NCBI GenBank assembly: GCA_045128915.1
Contig: JBGVIT010000028.1
Location: 1-64,000, forward strand
DNA: 64,000 bases
Source of the DNA: RGIG9115 sp045128915
Lineage (GTDB): Bacteria > Bacillota > Clostridia > UBA1381
Direction of reading: 5' to 3'
Shown here: positions 34,464 through 44,226 of the stretch, piece by piece
Position numbering within the stretch: position 1 is the first letter of the stretch
Layout of the letters: every line of letters begins with the position of its first letter
The notes under the pieces: generated by a model
The model's database searches: none
What the model saw: only the letters and a program-made list of their open reading frames with translations
Told to the model about the DNA's origin: nothing
Translations under genes and position numbers: made by a program

Positions 34464-34937
34464 TTAACTGTTATTACGCTCTTTAATTGCGCGGTCAACA
34501 TTACGCTTTGCATCTCTTTTGGCAATATCTTCCCTTTTATCGTATTGCTTTTTACCTTTGCACAGCGCAACATCTACCTTTACATATGAGCCTTTCAGAT
34601 AGACTGATAGTGGTATAAGTGAAAAGCCGGTCTGTTTTGTCTGACCTATAAGCTTTCTTATTTCACTTTTGTGAAGAAGCAGCTTTTTGTCACGCAATGG
34701 CTCACGGTTAAAAATATTGCCCTGCTCATACGGACTTATGTTCATTCCTAAAACGAAAACTTCACCGTTTTTTATTGAACAATAAGCATCTGCAAGATTA
34801 ACCTTACCCTGTCGTACAGATTTGACTTCCGTTCCAAAAAGCTCTATTCCTGCCTCATAATTTTCAAGGATAAAATACTCATGACGAGCTTTTTTATTCT
34901 GCGCTATAATCTTTATATTATCGTTTTTAACTGCCAA
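34464..34937 (-). CDS. smpB: SsrA-binding protein
   Basis: A 157-residue SmpB, the tmRNA partner in trans-translation. The motifs NKKARHEYFILENYEAGI, LFGTEVKSVRQGKVNL and the basic C-terminal tail (YDKREDIAKRDAKRNVDRAI) are all present and the length is normal. It starts with TTG after GGGAGGGAA. It sits directly before the tmRNA gene. Confidence 0.95.
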   Translation of the reverse strand: MAVKNDNIKIIAQNKKARHEYFILENYEAGIELFGTEVKSVRQGKVNLADAYCSIKNGEVFVLGMNISPYEQGNIFNREPLRDKKLLLHKSEIRKLIGQTKQTGFSLIPLSVYLKGSYVKVDVALCKGKKQYDKREDIAKRDAKRNVDRAIKERNNS

Positions 34938-34956
34938 AGTATTCCCTCCCTGAGTT

Positions 34957-34996
34957 TTTATTATTGCAGGCGGAAATTACCGCCTGCAATAATAAA
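34957..34996. other. Perfect 17-bp inverted repeat before smpB
   Basis: The arms at 34957-34973 and 34980-34996 are fully complementary around a 6-base loop. There is no U-run after it on the minus strand, so it is not a standard terminator. It could fold in the smpB leader or stabilise the 3' end of an upstream transcript. Confidence 0.6.
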
Positions 34997-35029
34997 ATCA
35001 GTGTACATTTTAGATGCTATGATTTTCGT

Positions 35030-35360
35030 GAAGTTTTGAACTAAAGTTCAAAGTGAAGTAAACTTCACTTGCCGTCAGGCAAACTTAGTTGATTTCATCT
35101 TTGATGAAATCATTATAAAATTAGTGAATATTTTAGATGACAAGCTTTTAGCGATATACTCACTTCGTTCGTGCGATATATTTGTTTCTCAAATGCGATA
35201 TAACTCCGCTTTGCTCCGTTGCGATATGATATAAATTCCTTTATCTCGTTCCGAAGGGACATATCGCATCGAAGATATATCGCGTACGAAGTACATATCG
35301 CAAATTCCGTCAGGAATTTATATCGCTGATTTCACCAAAGATGAAATCATTATAACATAA
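35030..35360. repeat. Nested palindrome array (4 + 4 GCGATAT units)
   Basis: The 467-base gap between RNase J and smpB holds no gene. GCGATAT occurs at 35151, 35173, 35195 and 35221, and its inverse ATATCGC at 35261, 35277, 35295 and 35320. Short self-complementary pieces lie between them (CACTTCGTTCGTG, GAAGTACATATCG, AATTCCGTCAGGAATT). Outside are further palindromes (AAGTGAAGTAAACTTCACTT) and two copies of GATGAAATCATTATAA, at about 35103 and 35340. The whole is a MITE- or REP-like multi-hairpin element. Confidence 0.7.
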
Positions 35361-35404
35361 TATAACTGCTAATACAATACAAACATTATATTGTTTACAA
35401 TTTA

Positions 35405-37072
35405 TTAAACTTCTTCTATTATGGGCAAAATCATAGGATTGCGCTTTGTTTTTCCAAAAATGTACCTTGCAACATCGTTGCGAAGTGAGTTCTTTAAAGT
35501 TGACCAATCCGCATTTCGTTTAGATGTGCAAATCTCTACACTATCCTGCGCAACTTCTCTGATACCTTCTATAAGACTTTCAGCTTCGCGCACATACACA
35601 AAGCCTCTGCTTATTACATCAGGCTTTGATACAAGCTTATGGTCTTCGGATGAAATGGTTACAACCACGATTATCAAGCCGTCCTGAGCAAGATGCTTTC
35701 TGTCTCTCAGAACAATATTTCCAACATCTCCAACTCCAAGACCGTCAACGAGAATTTTACCGTTTTGAACTGTGCCGTTTACTTTAGCTGAATTATCATC
35801 TATTTCAAGCACGCTTCCATTACTTAATACAAATGTATTTTTGCGAGGTACGCCAACCTTTGCAGCCAAATCTGCATGCAGCATGAGATGACGACATTCG
35901 CCATGTACCGGAATAAAATATTTCGGTTTGGCAAGTGCTAAAATAAGCTTAAGCTCTTCCTGACAAGCATGACCGGAAACGTGAACCTCTGCAAGTGATT
36001 CATATATTACAGATGCACCTATTTTAAACAGCTCATTAACAACATTTGAAACTGATTTTTCATTTCCCGGTATGGGTGTTGCCGAAATTATTATCAAATC
36101 ATCTTTTGTTACTTCGACTTTACGGTGGTCAGAATAAGCCATTCTTGACAATGCACTCATAGGCTCGCCCTGACTTCCCGTTGTGATTATTACAACCTGA
36201 CCTGGTTTGTATTTGTTGATATTATCAATATTTATAAGTACACCTTCAGGCACTTTCATATATCCCATAAGTATTGAAAGCTCAACAATATTTTCCATAC
36301 TTCTGCCTGAAACTGCAACCTTACGCTTATTCTTGACAGCAGCATCTATAATTTGCTGAACACGGTGTACATTAGATGCAAATGTAGCAACAATTATTCT
36401 CTTTGTGCAGTTCTGGAAAATCTTTTCAAACCTCTCGCCTACACTTCTTTCACTCATTGCATAACCGGGACGTTCCACGTTTGTACTATCGGAAAGCAAA
36501 GCAAGAATTCCTTCGTTTCCAAGTTCACCTATACGAGTGAGGTCAATCATTTCACCCACAATAGGCGTTGTATCTATCTTAAAATCTCCCATATGAAGAA
36601 CTGTTCCGTACGGAGTTTTGATTGCCAACGCACAAGAGTCTGCAATAGAATGGTTAGTTCTTACAAATTCAATAGTAAAGCTTCTTCCGGCTTTTACTGT
36701 CATTCCGGCTTTCACTCTCACAAGCTTTACCTTAGTGAGCATATTATGCTCCTTAAGTTTATGTTCAATTAGTCCTAAGGTCAATCGTGTTCCGTAAACG
36801 GGAACGTTGATAGACTTTAAGAAGAAAGGTATTCCACCTATATGGTCCTCATGACCATGAGTGATAAACACTCCAAGAATTTTAGAAGCGTTCTTTTCAA
36901 GGTATGAAATATCATTAATAACCAAGTCAACCCCCGGCATATCTTCATCAGGGAAAGACATTCCACAGTCAATGACAATTATTTCATTCCCATACTCAAT
37001 AGCGGTCAAATTCTTTCCGATTTCGTTTAAACCGCCAATAGGTATAATTCTTAGTTTATTCTTTTTTGCCAA
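35405..37072 (-). CDS. rnj: Ribonuclease J
   Basis: A 555-residue metallo-beta-lactamase/beta-CASP ribonuclease that processes and degrades RNA. The zinc motif is THGHEDHIGG; later come SDSTNVERPG, the beta-CASP segment FASNVHRVQQ and VHVSGHACQEE. I start it at a TTG (37072): the GGAGG lies 8 bases before that codon and inside the apparent ATG start at 37087, and family members begin like the resulting AKKNKLRIIPIGG. The C-terminal domain is complete. Confidence 0.9.
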   Translation of the reverse strand: MAKKNKLRIIPIGGLNEIGKNLTAIEYGNEIIVIDCGMSFPDEDMPGVDLVINDISYLEKNASKILGVFITHGHEDHIGGIPFFLKSINVPVYGTRLTLGLIEHKLKEHNMLTKVKLVRVKAGMTVKAGRSFTIEFVRTNHSIADSCALAIKTPYGTVLHMGDFKIDTTPIVGEMIDLTRIGELGNEGILALLSDSTNVERPGYAMSERSVGERFEKIFQNCTKRIIVATFASNVHRVQQIIDAAVKNKRKVAVSGRSMENIVELSILMGYMKVPEGVLINIDNINKYKPGQVVIITTGSQGEPMSALSRMAYSDHRKVEVTKDDLIIISATPIPGNEKSVSNVVNELFKIGASVIYESLAEVHVSGHACQEELKLILALAKPKYFIPVHGECRHLMLHADLAAKVGVPRKNTFVLSNGSVLEIDDNSAKVNGTVQNGKILVDGLGVGDVGNIVLRDRKHLAQDGLIIVVVTISSEDHKLVSKPDVISRGFVYVREAESLIEGIREVAQDSVEICTSKRNADWSTLKNSLRNDVARYIFGKTKRNPMILPIIEEV

Positions 37073-37216
37073 AATATAATCCTCCATTTTTTCTAAGCAT
37101 TCCTGCTGTTATTTTTTCCGTTCGCATAAAAAATATTATAATAACTTTATCCGCTCAAATACAATTTTATACCATAATTTTAACACAAATCTGTCATTAT
37201 GTCAACCAAGTGTGTG

Positions 37217-38488
37217 TTATTTTCCCAAATTTATTATATTCTGCGCAGCTACCATTAAACCTAATTTTGCAGATTCATACGTAAGTCCCCCCTGAAGATA
37301 GCCGATATATGGCTCACGCATAGGACCATCTGCACTCAATTCAATGCTTGAGCCTTGATTAAACGCACCTGCTGCCATTATTACCTGATCCTGATATCCC
37401 GGCATATCCCAAGGCTGCGGTGTTACAAAAGAGTCAACGGGTGCGCCTTTTTGAACTCCTGCACAAAATGCCACAAGCTTTTCGGGTGACGAGAATTTAA
37501 TAGCTTCAATTATGTCATGGCGTTCTTCATTCCATGCAGGCTTTGTTTCAAATCCAAGCTTTTCAAAAACACAAGCAGCGAGAACTGCTGATTTCACAGC
37601 ATTTGCTACAACATGAGGAGCAAAAAACAATCCCTGATATGCGCTTTTATTAAAATCAAGGCTTGCTCCAGCTTCCTTACCTATTCCAACCGATGTTAAT
37701 CTATATGCACACTTTTCAATTAAGTCTGCCTTACCTGCAATATATCCACCGGTCGGTGCAATTCCACCACCCGGATTTTTTATCAGCGAACCGCAAATGA
37801 TGTCTGCTCCATATGATGTAGGCTCTTTCTCATCTACAAATTCTCCATAACAATTATCTATCATACATATTGTGGATGGTGAAACTGATTTTATAAATGA
37901 TACAATCTCACCTATTTTTTCTGAACTGTATGTAGGACGGTCTCCGTAGCCTTTAGAACGCTGTATGGTAACCATTTTAACTGTTTCTTTTGTCAAAGCT
38001 TCTTTTATTTTATCAAAATCAGGTTCGCCAGATTGTAATAAAGAAACTTCGATGTATTTCACACCAAAATCTTTAAGCGAGCCATTTCCCTCTGCGCCTG
38101 AAATACCTATAACCTCTTCCAAGGTATCATATGGGCGTCCTGTTGCTGACATTAGTATATCACCGGGACGCAGTATCCCAAACAAAGCAGTTGAAAGCGT
38201 ATGTGTGCCTGAAATAAGTTGATGGCGAACAAGAGCATCCTCACATTCAAAAATATCGGCATATACTTTATCAAGAGTATCTCTGCCAAGATCATCATAA
38301 CCATAACCGTATGTAGGCATAAAATGACTTTCAGAAACTCTGTTGTCAGAAAATGCCTTCATAACTTTCCATTGGTTGAGCTGAGCGGTTTTATCTATTG
38401 TGTCAAAAGCAGGACGAACTATTTTCTCACATTCATCAAAAAGCTTCTGTATTTCAATACTTATTCCAAAATCTTTTGTTAAATCCAT
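37217..38488 (-). CDS. Methionine gamma-lyase-family PLP enzyme
   Basis: A 423-residue PLP-dependent protein of the family annotated as methionine gamma-lyase family or aluminium resistance protein. Typical segments are FMPTYGYGYDDLGRDTLDKV, HQLISGTHTL, MIDNCYGEFVD and the PLP-lysine region CGSLIKNPGGGIAPTGGYIA. The true substrate of this family is not well established. It lies 5 bases upstream of nothing else in its frame and follows shikimate kinase by 5 bases, so it is part of the aroE-aroK transcript. Confidence 0.85.
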   Translation of the reverse strand: MDLTKDFGISIEIQKLFDECEKIVRPAFDTIDKTAQLNQWKVMKAFSDNRVSESHFMPTYGYGYDDLGRDTLDKVYADIFECEDALVRHQLISGTHTLSTALFGILRPGDILMSATGRPYDTLEEVIGISGAEGNGSLKDFGVKYIEVSLLQSGEPDFDKIKEALTKETVKMVTIQRSKGYGDRPTYSSEKIGEIVSFIKSVSPSTICMIDNCYGEFVDEKEPTSYGADIICGSLIKNPGGGIAPTGGYIAGKADLIEKCAYRLTSVGIGKEAGASLDFNKSAYQGLFFAPHVVANAVKSAVLAACVFEKLGFETKPAWNEERHDIIEAIKFSSPEKLVAFCAGVQKGAPVDSFVTPQPWDMPGYQDQVIMAAGAFNQGSSIELSADGPMREPYIGYLQGGLTYESAKLGLMVAAQNIINLGK

Positions 38489-38493
38489 TTAAA

Positions 38494-39000
38494 TCACCTT
38501 AAGTTTATAAATTTTAAAATTTTATCGGCTATTTCCGCAGGCGTTGTATCTGCCTTGGGATTGATTTCATATGTACAATCCTTATAAAGCGGAAGCCTGT
38601 CACAATAACGCTTATAAATACTTTCTAAATCATCCGAAAGAAGTGGCCTTGTACTGCTGGCACGTGAAATTCTTGATTTTATCACATCGAATTCAGGAAT
38701 TAATGCAACTATTATACCTGTTTTCTTCATTAATTCTCTGTTTAAATCCCTTAGAACAATTCCGCCCCCGGTAGAGATAATACAGTTTTCCTTTGAAGAT
38801 AATTCCAAGAGCATTTTATACTCCTGCTCTCTAAAATATTCTTCCCCAAATTTCCCAAAAATATCATTGATTTTCAAATTCAGTTTTTTCTCTATTTCAT
38901 AATCAGTATCATACAAAGCTTTTGAAGAAAGCTCCGATAAAATTCGCGAAACTGTTGTTTTGCCGGTTGCCATAAATCCCGTTAAATATATATTATTCAT
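38494..39000 (-). CDS. aroK: Shikimate kinase
   Basis: A 168-residue kinase that phosphorylates shikimate in aromatic amino acid synthesis. P-loop GFMATGKTT is at residues 8-16, with the shikimate-binding DTDYEIEKK and the conserved STGGGIVLRD. Length is normal. It overlaps the end of aroE by 8 bases. Confidence 0.9.
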   Translation of the reverse strand: MNNIYLTGFMATGKTTVSRILSELSSKALYDTDYEIEKKLNLKINDIFGKFGEEYFREQEYKMLLELSSKENCIISTGGGIVLRDLNRELMKKTGIIVALIPEFDVIKSRISRASSTRPLLSDDLESIYKRYCDRLPLYKDCTYEINPKADTTPAEIADKILKFINLR

Positions 39001-39817
39001 TGATGAGCTTCATAACCTCCCCACAAATTTCGTCCGGAACATTTGCACCGGTAAAATATTCAAAAGCAATAACTGCCTGATATACAAGCATACCTATTCC
39101 GTTATACACTTTAAGTCCCATACTTTCGGCATCATAAAGAAATTTTGTTTTTCTCGGATAATATATCAAATCAACGGCAGTTTCAGCACAATTAAACATA
39201 GAAAGCTTTGAAACGGGTGTTTCATCCGTTCCTAAACCAACTGATGTTGCGTTGATTATAATTTGATAATCATCTTCATTATTATATACAGAAAAAATAT
39301 CAGTGTTCATGTCGTCATTTAAACTGTCAACCAAAGCGCAGGCTTTTTGTTCCGTTCTGTTCAAAACATAAACTCCAGCCACACCATGATTTTTCAGCAT
39401 AACACAAACAGCCTTTGAAACGCCACCTGCTCCAAGCACAAGAATTTTTTTGTTCAGAACATCAATATTTCTATACTTGAAAAATCTGTACAAGCCCTCA
39501 CCATCAGTTGAATACCCTTTCAAAACACCGTTTTCGTTTACTATCGTATTTACCGATTCGCACAGTTTAGCTTCATTACTTAATAAATCACAAGCGTTCA
39601 TGGCATCAGTTTTAAAAGGTGCTGTTACATTCACTCCACGTATTCCCAAAAGGCGCAAAGAATCAGGAATGTTCTGAAAGCTTGAGGGTTCAAACGCAGT
39701 ATAAACATAATCAAGATTTAATCTTTCAGCTAAATAATTATGTATTTTGGGAGAAAGACTGTGCTTGACGGGATTGCCAACCACGCCTATTAATTGAGTT
39801 TTTGCAGAAATTTCCAT
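38993..39817 (-). CDS. aroE: Shikimate dehydrogenase
   Basis: A 274-residue NADPH-dependent enzyme that reduces 3-dehydroshikimate. The substrate motif GNPVKHSLSPKIHN, the catalytic Lys region VNVTAPFKTDA and the nucleotide motif LGAGGVSKAV are present. It precedes aroK with an 8-base overlap and follows recD2 by one base. Confidence 0.92.
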   Translation of the reverse strand: MEISAKTQLIGVVGNPVKHSLSPKIHNYLAERLNLDYVYTAFEPSSFQNIPDSLRLLGIRGVNVTAPFKTDAMNACDLLSNEAKLCESVNTIVNENGVLKGYSTDGEGLYRFFKYRNIDVLNKKILVLGAGGVSKAVCVMLKNHGVAGVYVLNRTEQKACALVDSLNDDMNTDIFSVYNNEDDYQIIINATSVGLGTDETPVSKLSMFNCAETAVDLIYYPRKTKFLYDAESMGLKVYNGIGMLVYQAVIAFEYFTGANVPDEICGEVMKLINE

Positions 39818-39818
39818 A

Positions 39819-42074
39819 TTAAACCTCGTCTATAAAACTTAATATTGATTCAGTATTTGATATTGAACGGCTCATTCTGTTGCAAAGCCCTGAATACCTG
39901 CTGTTTTCGGAATTATTTAATGTCATATATTCAACTGCAGCATCGCTTCCTACAAGGACAACCATTGTTTTTGCACGTGTGACCGCAGTATAGAACAAGT
40001 TTCTGCACATCAGCATCTGCGGAAACTGAGCAACAGGCATAACCATGTACGGAAACTCGCTCCCCTGACTTTTATGCACAGTTATAGCATAAGCAAGGTC
40101 AAGCTCGTCCAACTGATTGAACGGATACTCGCATCTTTTATCCTCGTCAAACATAATAACCATATATCTGTCAATAACAGATATTTCTACGATTTTACCC
40201 ATATCACCATTAAAAATACCAACGCCGCTGTCACCAACATTTCTTGTATAATACAAATCATAATTATTCTTGATTTGCATTACTTTATCCCCTACACGAA
40301 AAACAGTTTTTCCATATGCGTATTCATTTTTTGAGGGATGGGGCGGGTTTAATTCCTTTTGCAAGCGAAAATTCAGGTTGACAGAGCCGCAAATACCTTT
40401 TTTTGAAGGTGATATTACCTGTATATCATGAAGTGCGTCTATTTCGTAGCTTTGAGGAAGTCTGTTAGCACACAAATCCACTATGGTACTAACTGTTTCC
40501 TCTGCTGATTTTCTTCCTAAGAAGAAAAAATCTCTGTCTTTGCACGAAAGCTCCGGCAATTCGCCTTTATTAATTCTGTGTGCATTAACTACTATCAAGC
40601 TTTCCTCAGCCTGCCTGAAAATTTTATCAAGCTTTATTACGGGTACACTTTTACTGTTTATAATATCGTTCAGGACATTACCAGGTCCGACTGACGGTAA
40701 TTGGTCTGCATCCCCTGATAGTATCATTCTTGTACCCGGTCTTGTAGCTTTCAAAAGAGAATACATGAGATTAATGTCAATCATGCTGACTTCGTCAACA
40801 ATAATTACATCTGCCTGAATAGGATTAGACTCATCAAAAGTAAACTTTGCAGAACCTTCTTCTCCCGTAGCCCCAAGTAAGCGATGAATAGTCTTTGCTT
40901 CTATTCCGCTGACCTGAGTCATGCGTTTTGCCGCTCTTCCGGTTGGTGCTGCTAAGACTATTTTTAATTTAAGCTCTTCTAAAAGTTTAATTATAGTATT
41001 AATCGTAGTTGTTTTGCCGGTACCCGGTCCGCCGGTCAAAACCATACAACCGTAATTACCAAGAGCCGTTATTACAGCGTTTACCTGCTCATTTGCAAGC
41101 TCAATGCCAGATATGCTTTCAAAGCTTCGTATTTTTTCCTCAGTATCAAAAGGAGTTAATAATTCCTCGTGATACACATTCGTCATGGAATTCAATCTTG
41201 AACTGATATATGTTTCAGCTACATAAAAGCTATAAAGATAATAGCATGTATCACCATTGAAATGTTCTCTTACAATGCTGTTTTCCATAAGCATTTCAGA
41301 TATAACCGCTTCAACATCACTTTCTTCAACATTTAAAACATATGCAGCATGTTCTGAAAGAAGTCCTTCAGGCATATAAACATGGCCCGATGAGTATGCG
41401 GCTTGTGTAAGTATATACTTAATACCTGACTTAATTCGCAGCGGATTGTTTTTGGCAAAGTCCTCTCCGTATGCTATTTTATCGGCTACCGAAAACTTTA
41501 TACCATCAACATTATCTGCAAGAATATAGGGATTTTCCTTTATAATACCGACTGAATCTGAACCATAGAGCTTATATACTTTAATTGCAAGATTAGCGCT
41601 TATATTATAGCGCTGCAAAAAAGTTACAATGCCTTGCATAGCCTGAATTTCTTTAAATGAATCACCAATTTTTACGGCTTTTTTTGGTGATATTCCTTTG
41701 ATTTCAGCAAGACGCAAGGGTTCTTCCAACATTATGTTCAAGGTTTCTTCACCAAAGGCGTCAACAAGCTTTTTTGCAGTTGCAAGTCTTACTCCGTGGA
41801 CTACTCCTGATGACAAATATCTTAAAATATCCTGAGCTTTAGTTGGTAATAAAGTTTTATAATACTCAACCTTAAACTGTTCACCGTAGTCAGGATGAAC
41901 TACCCAATCACCCTGAGCAGAAATTCGTTCACCCTCGCTTAAATTTACAGTATATCCCGTCAGAACAATCTCATCATTATCCTCACTGTTTAAAACAAAC
42001 ACCGTATATCCGTTATCATCATTATGAAATATGATTTCTTCCACAACACCGGTTATTGTTAAATTACCATCCAT
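39819..42074 (-). CDS. recD2: RecD2-type ATP-dependent DNA helicase
   Basis: A 751-residue superfamily 1 5'-3' helicase. The N-terminal OB-like part (ITGVVEEIIFHNDDNGYTVF) and helix-hairpin-helix region are followed by Walker A GGPGTGKTTT (about residue 346), Walker B VIIVDEVSMID, and late motifs QLDELDLAYAITVHKSQGSE and YTAVTRAK. The N-terminal extension and the absence of recB/recC identify it as RecD2 and not RecD of RecBCD. Confidence 0.92.
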   Translation of the reverse strand: MDGNLTITGVVEEIIFHNDDNGYTVFVLNSEDNDEIVLTGYTVNLSEGERISAQGDWVVHPDYGEQFKVEYYKTLLPTKAQDILRYLSSGVVHGVRLATAKKLVDAFGEETLNIMLEEPLRLAEIKGISPKKAVKIGDSFKEIQAMQGIVTFLQRYNISANLAIKVYKLYGSDSVGIIKENPYILADNVDGIKFSVADKIAYGEDFAKNNPLRIKSGIKYILTQAAYSSGHVYMPEGLLSEHAAYVLNVEESDVEAVISEMLMENSIVREHFNGDTCYYLYSFYVAETYISSRLNSMTNVYHEELLTPFDTEEKIRSFESISGIELANEQVNAVITALGNYGCMVLTGGPGTGKTTTINTIIKLLEELKLKIVLAAPTGRAAKRMTQVSGIEAKTIHRLLGATGEEGSAKFTFDESNPIQADVIIVDEVSMIDINLMYSLLKATRPGTRMILSGDADQLPSVGPGNVLNDIINSKSVPVIKLDKIFRQAEESLIVVNAHRINKGELPELSCKDRDFFFLGRKSAEETVSTIVDLCANRLPQSYEIDALHDIQVISPSKKGICGSVNLNFRLQKELNPPHPSKNEYAYGKTVFRVGDKVMQIKNNYDLYYTRNVGDSGVGIFNGDMGKIVEISVIDRYMVIMFDEDKRCEYPFNQLDELDLAYAITVHKSQGSEFPYMVMPVAQFPQMLMCRNLFYTAVTRAKTMVVLVGSDAAVEYMTLNNSENSRYSGLCNRMSRSISNTESILSFIDEV

Positions 42075-42096
42075 AAACTAACCCTTTCAGCCGGAA

Positions 42097-43008
42097 TTAT
42101 CTGCTTTCAAGAATTTCAAGAACACGCTTAAAATGCTCCGGCAGTTCACATGAAAACTTAAGTTTTTCTCCGGTTTCCGGATGCACAAATCCTAATGTCT
42201 TTGCATGAAGCAGCTGACCTTGAAGCTTAAATTCTTCTTTTAGTGTACAGTAAACCGGATCACCCACAACCGGATGATGATTATACGCCATATGAACCCT
42301 TATCTGATGTGTACGACCTGTATCGAGTACACACTTAACGAGTGTATATTTAGAAAATCTCTGAAGCACCTGAACATGTGTTACAGCAGGTCGTCCGTCA
42401 GGCACAACCCACATTTTCTTGCGATCATTTTTGCTGCGTCCAATGGGAAGATTAACCGTAAATTCATCCTCTTTTATATTATCATGCACTAATGCAATAT
42501 ATTCTCTGTCAGGCTTTGAGCTATGCCATTGTTCTGTCAATGACAAATGCGCTTCATTAGTTTTTGCAACAACAAGCAAGCCACTTGTATCCTTATCAAT
42601 TCTATGAACAATTCCCGGACGGATAGAGCCATTAATACCTGATAAACCATTTTTGCAATGATATAATATGCCATTTACAAGTGTACCATGAAGATTTCCC
42701 GGGGCAGGATGAACAACCATTCCCTGAGGTTTATTAACAACTATCAGTTCATCATCTTCATAGACAATATCTAAATCTATTTTTTCGGGAACTGCATCTA
42801 TGGGTTCAGGTTCGGGAATAAATATTTCAAACTCATCCCCTGCTTTTACTTTATACTTTTTATTACAAGACTTACCAAGAAGAAGAACTTTTTCATCATC
42901 ACATAATTTTGCTGCAAATGAACGGGTTAAATCAGCATTTTCAGAAATAAATGTATCAAGTCTTGTACCAACGCTATCATCAGGTACAGAAATTATTATT
43001 CTTTCCAT
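42097..43008 (-). CDS. rluD: 23S rRNA pseudouridine synthase, RluD type
   Basis: A 303-residue RluA-family enzyme. An S4 RNA-binding domain lies in the first 65 residues, followed by the catalytic segment HRIDKDTSGLLVVAKT, whose Asp is the nucleophile, and GRTHQIRVHM. It lies 22 bases upstream of recD2. RluD is the best match by length and S4 domain; closely related RluA-family enzymes cannot be excluded. Confidence 0.85.
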   Translation of the reverse strand: MERIIISVPDDSVGTRLDTFISENADLTRSFAAKLCDDEKVLLLGKSCNKKYKVKAGDEFEIFIPEPEPIDAVPEKIDLDIVYEDDELIVVNKPQGMVVHPAPGNLHGTLVNGILYHCKNGLSGINGSIRPGIVHRIDKDTSGLLVVAKTNEAHLSLTEQWHSSKPDREYIALVHDNIKEDEFTVNLPIGRSKNDRKKMWVVPDGRPAVTHVQVLQRFSKYTLVKCVLDTGRTHQIRVHMAYNHHPVVGDPVYCTLKEEFKLQGQLLHAKTLGFVHPETGEKLKFSCELPEHFKRVLEILESR

Positions 43009-43035
43009 AACTTTTCACCCTTTCGTAGTAATAAA

Positions 43036-43061
43036 GGGATGTATAAATTCAAATACATCCC
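43036..43061 (-). terminator. Hairpin after tsaB
   Basis: GGGATGTAT (43036-43044) and ATACATCCC (43053-43061) form a stem between tsaB and rluD, followed by a weak T-rich stretch on the minus strand. Confidence 0.5.
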
Positions 43062-43073
43062 CTTGATAAGCTA

Positions 43074-43772
43074 TTAATCATTTTTATGCTTTTCGTCATA
43101 CTCACGCTCTGCTTGAGATTTTCTGATATAGACAGGGACAATTTCATGACAAGTCTTGGCTCTGTCTGCGTTTGCAATGGCAAGTGCTGCAACAGACGCT
43201 GCTCGCTGCAGATTATTCCCTGCAGGAGCAAATTTTGCTTTGTCACCCATTTTATCTAATATATAATCCTTATATACCGGAACTCCGTCGCCGACAAAAA
43301 CAACTTCAACAAAGTTTCCGCAATCGCTGATACATTCGTCAATAGATACAGCTCGTGGCTCTTCCACTTCCCTGAATCCATCTTCATCCCAGATGTATGT
43401 TGCAGTATAGACCTGCTGACGTCTTGCATCCATTATAGGTACAATAAGATGCTCACACATAGGTAAATTATACGCCATACCTTCAAGAGTACCCACCGGA
43501 ATAACCGGCTTGTTGCACGCTTGTGCAAGACCTTTAGCTGTCGCAATACCGATTCTGAGTCCTGTAAAAGAGCCGGGACCTATCGAAACTGCGAAAGCAT
43601 CAACAGCCGAAAGCTCAACTCCGCAATCAGAAAGCATAGCATCTATCATAGGCATTAATCTTTCTGAATGAGTTTTTTTGAAGTTCAGCGTATATTCAGC
43701 AATTAATTTGTCATCTGAAACAACAGCAACAGATGCAACATCCGAAGAAGTATCTATTCCGAGAACAATCAT
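43074..43772 (-). CDS. tsaB: tRNA t6A synthesis protein TsaB
   Basis: A 232-residue ASKHA-fold protein, partner of TsaD in making t6A37 on tRNAs. Typical N-terminus VLGIDTSSDVASVAV, then the SIGPGSFTGLRIGIATAKGL segment and PIMDARRQQVYTA. It overlaps tsaE by one base, as usual. Confidence 0.92.
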   Translation of the reverse strand: MIVLGIDTSSDVASVAVVSDDKLIAEYTLNFKKTHSERLMPMIDAMLSDCGVELSAVDAFAVSIGPGSFTGLRIGIATAKGLAQACNKPVIPVGTLEGMAYNLPMCEHLIVPIMDARRQQVYTATYIWDEDGFREVEEPRAVSIDECISDCGNFVEVVFVGDGVPVYKDYILDKMGDKAKFAPAGNNLQRAASVAALAIANADRAKTCHEIVPVYIRKSQAEREYDEKHKND

Positions 43773-44224
43773 TATCTTGCCCGCTCCTTAACAGTTTCAA
43801 TTATAATATCACGATGCGATTCAGGATTGGATGCTGACCTTAAAATAGTTACTTTAATATGAGGATACGGCAATATCTCATCAATAAGCTCTGCCCACTC
43901 TATAAGACATATCCCGTCAGAGGAAATATAATCATCATATCCCGTTTCATACATCTCGTCAGGATCAGCAATTCTATAAACATCAAAATGATAAAAGGGC
44001 ATTTTACCCTCATATTCATTAACAATGGTAAATGTAGGACTGCTTATATTTTCATTTATACCAAGTCCTTTAGCGATACCCTGAGCGAAAAGTGTTTTTC
44101 CTGCACCCAAGTCGCCATACATGCACAATACATCCCCTCCGGAAAGCTCGTTAGTAAACTCTTTCGCAGTCTCAAACGTTTCCTCAGGAGAGGATGTGTG
44201 TATTTTTAAATCAAAATCTCTCAT
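43772..44224 (-). CDS. tsaE: tRNA t6A synthesis ATPase TsaE
   Basis: A 150-residue P-loop protein of the TsaBDE complex. Walker A GDLGAGKTLFAQG, then SPTFTIVNEYEG, HFDVYR and the late IEWAE motif. It is 2 bases downstream of fhs and overlaps tsaB by one base. Confidence 0.93.
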   Translation of the reverse strand: MRDFDLKIHTSSPEETFETAKEFTNELSGGDVLCMYGDLGAGKTLFAQGIAKGLGINENISSPTFTIVNEYEGKMPFYHFDVYRIADPDEMYETGYDDYISSDGICLIEWAELIDEILPYPHIKVTILRSASNPESHRDIIIETVKERAR

Positions 44225-44226
44225 AA

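Noticed and set aside
35030..35360. CRISPR-like repeats
   Set aside because: The 7-base units are too short and inverted, spacers are palindromic, and no cas genes are near.
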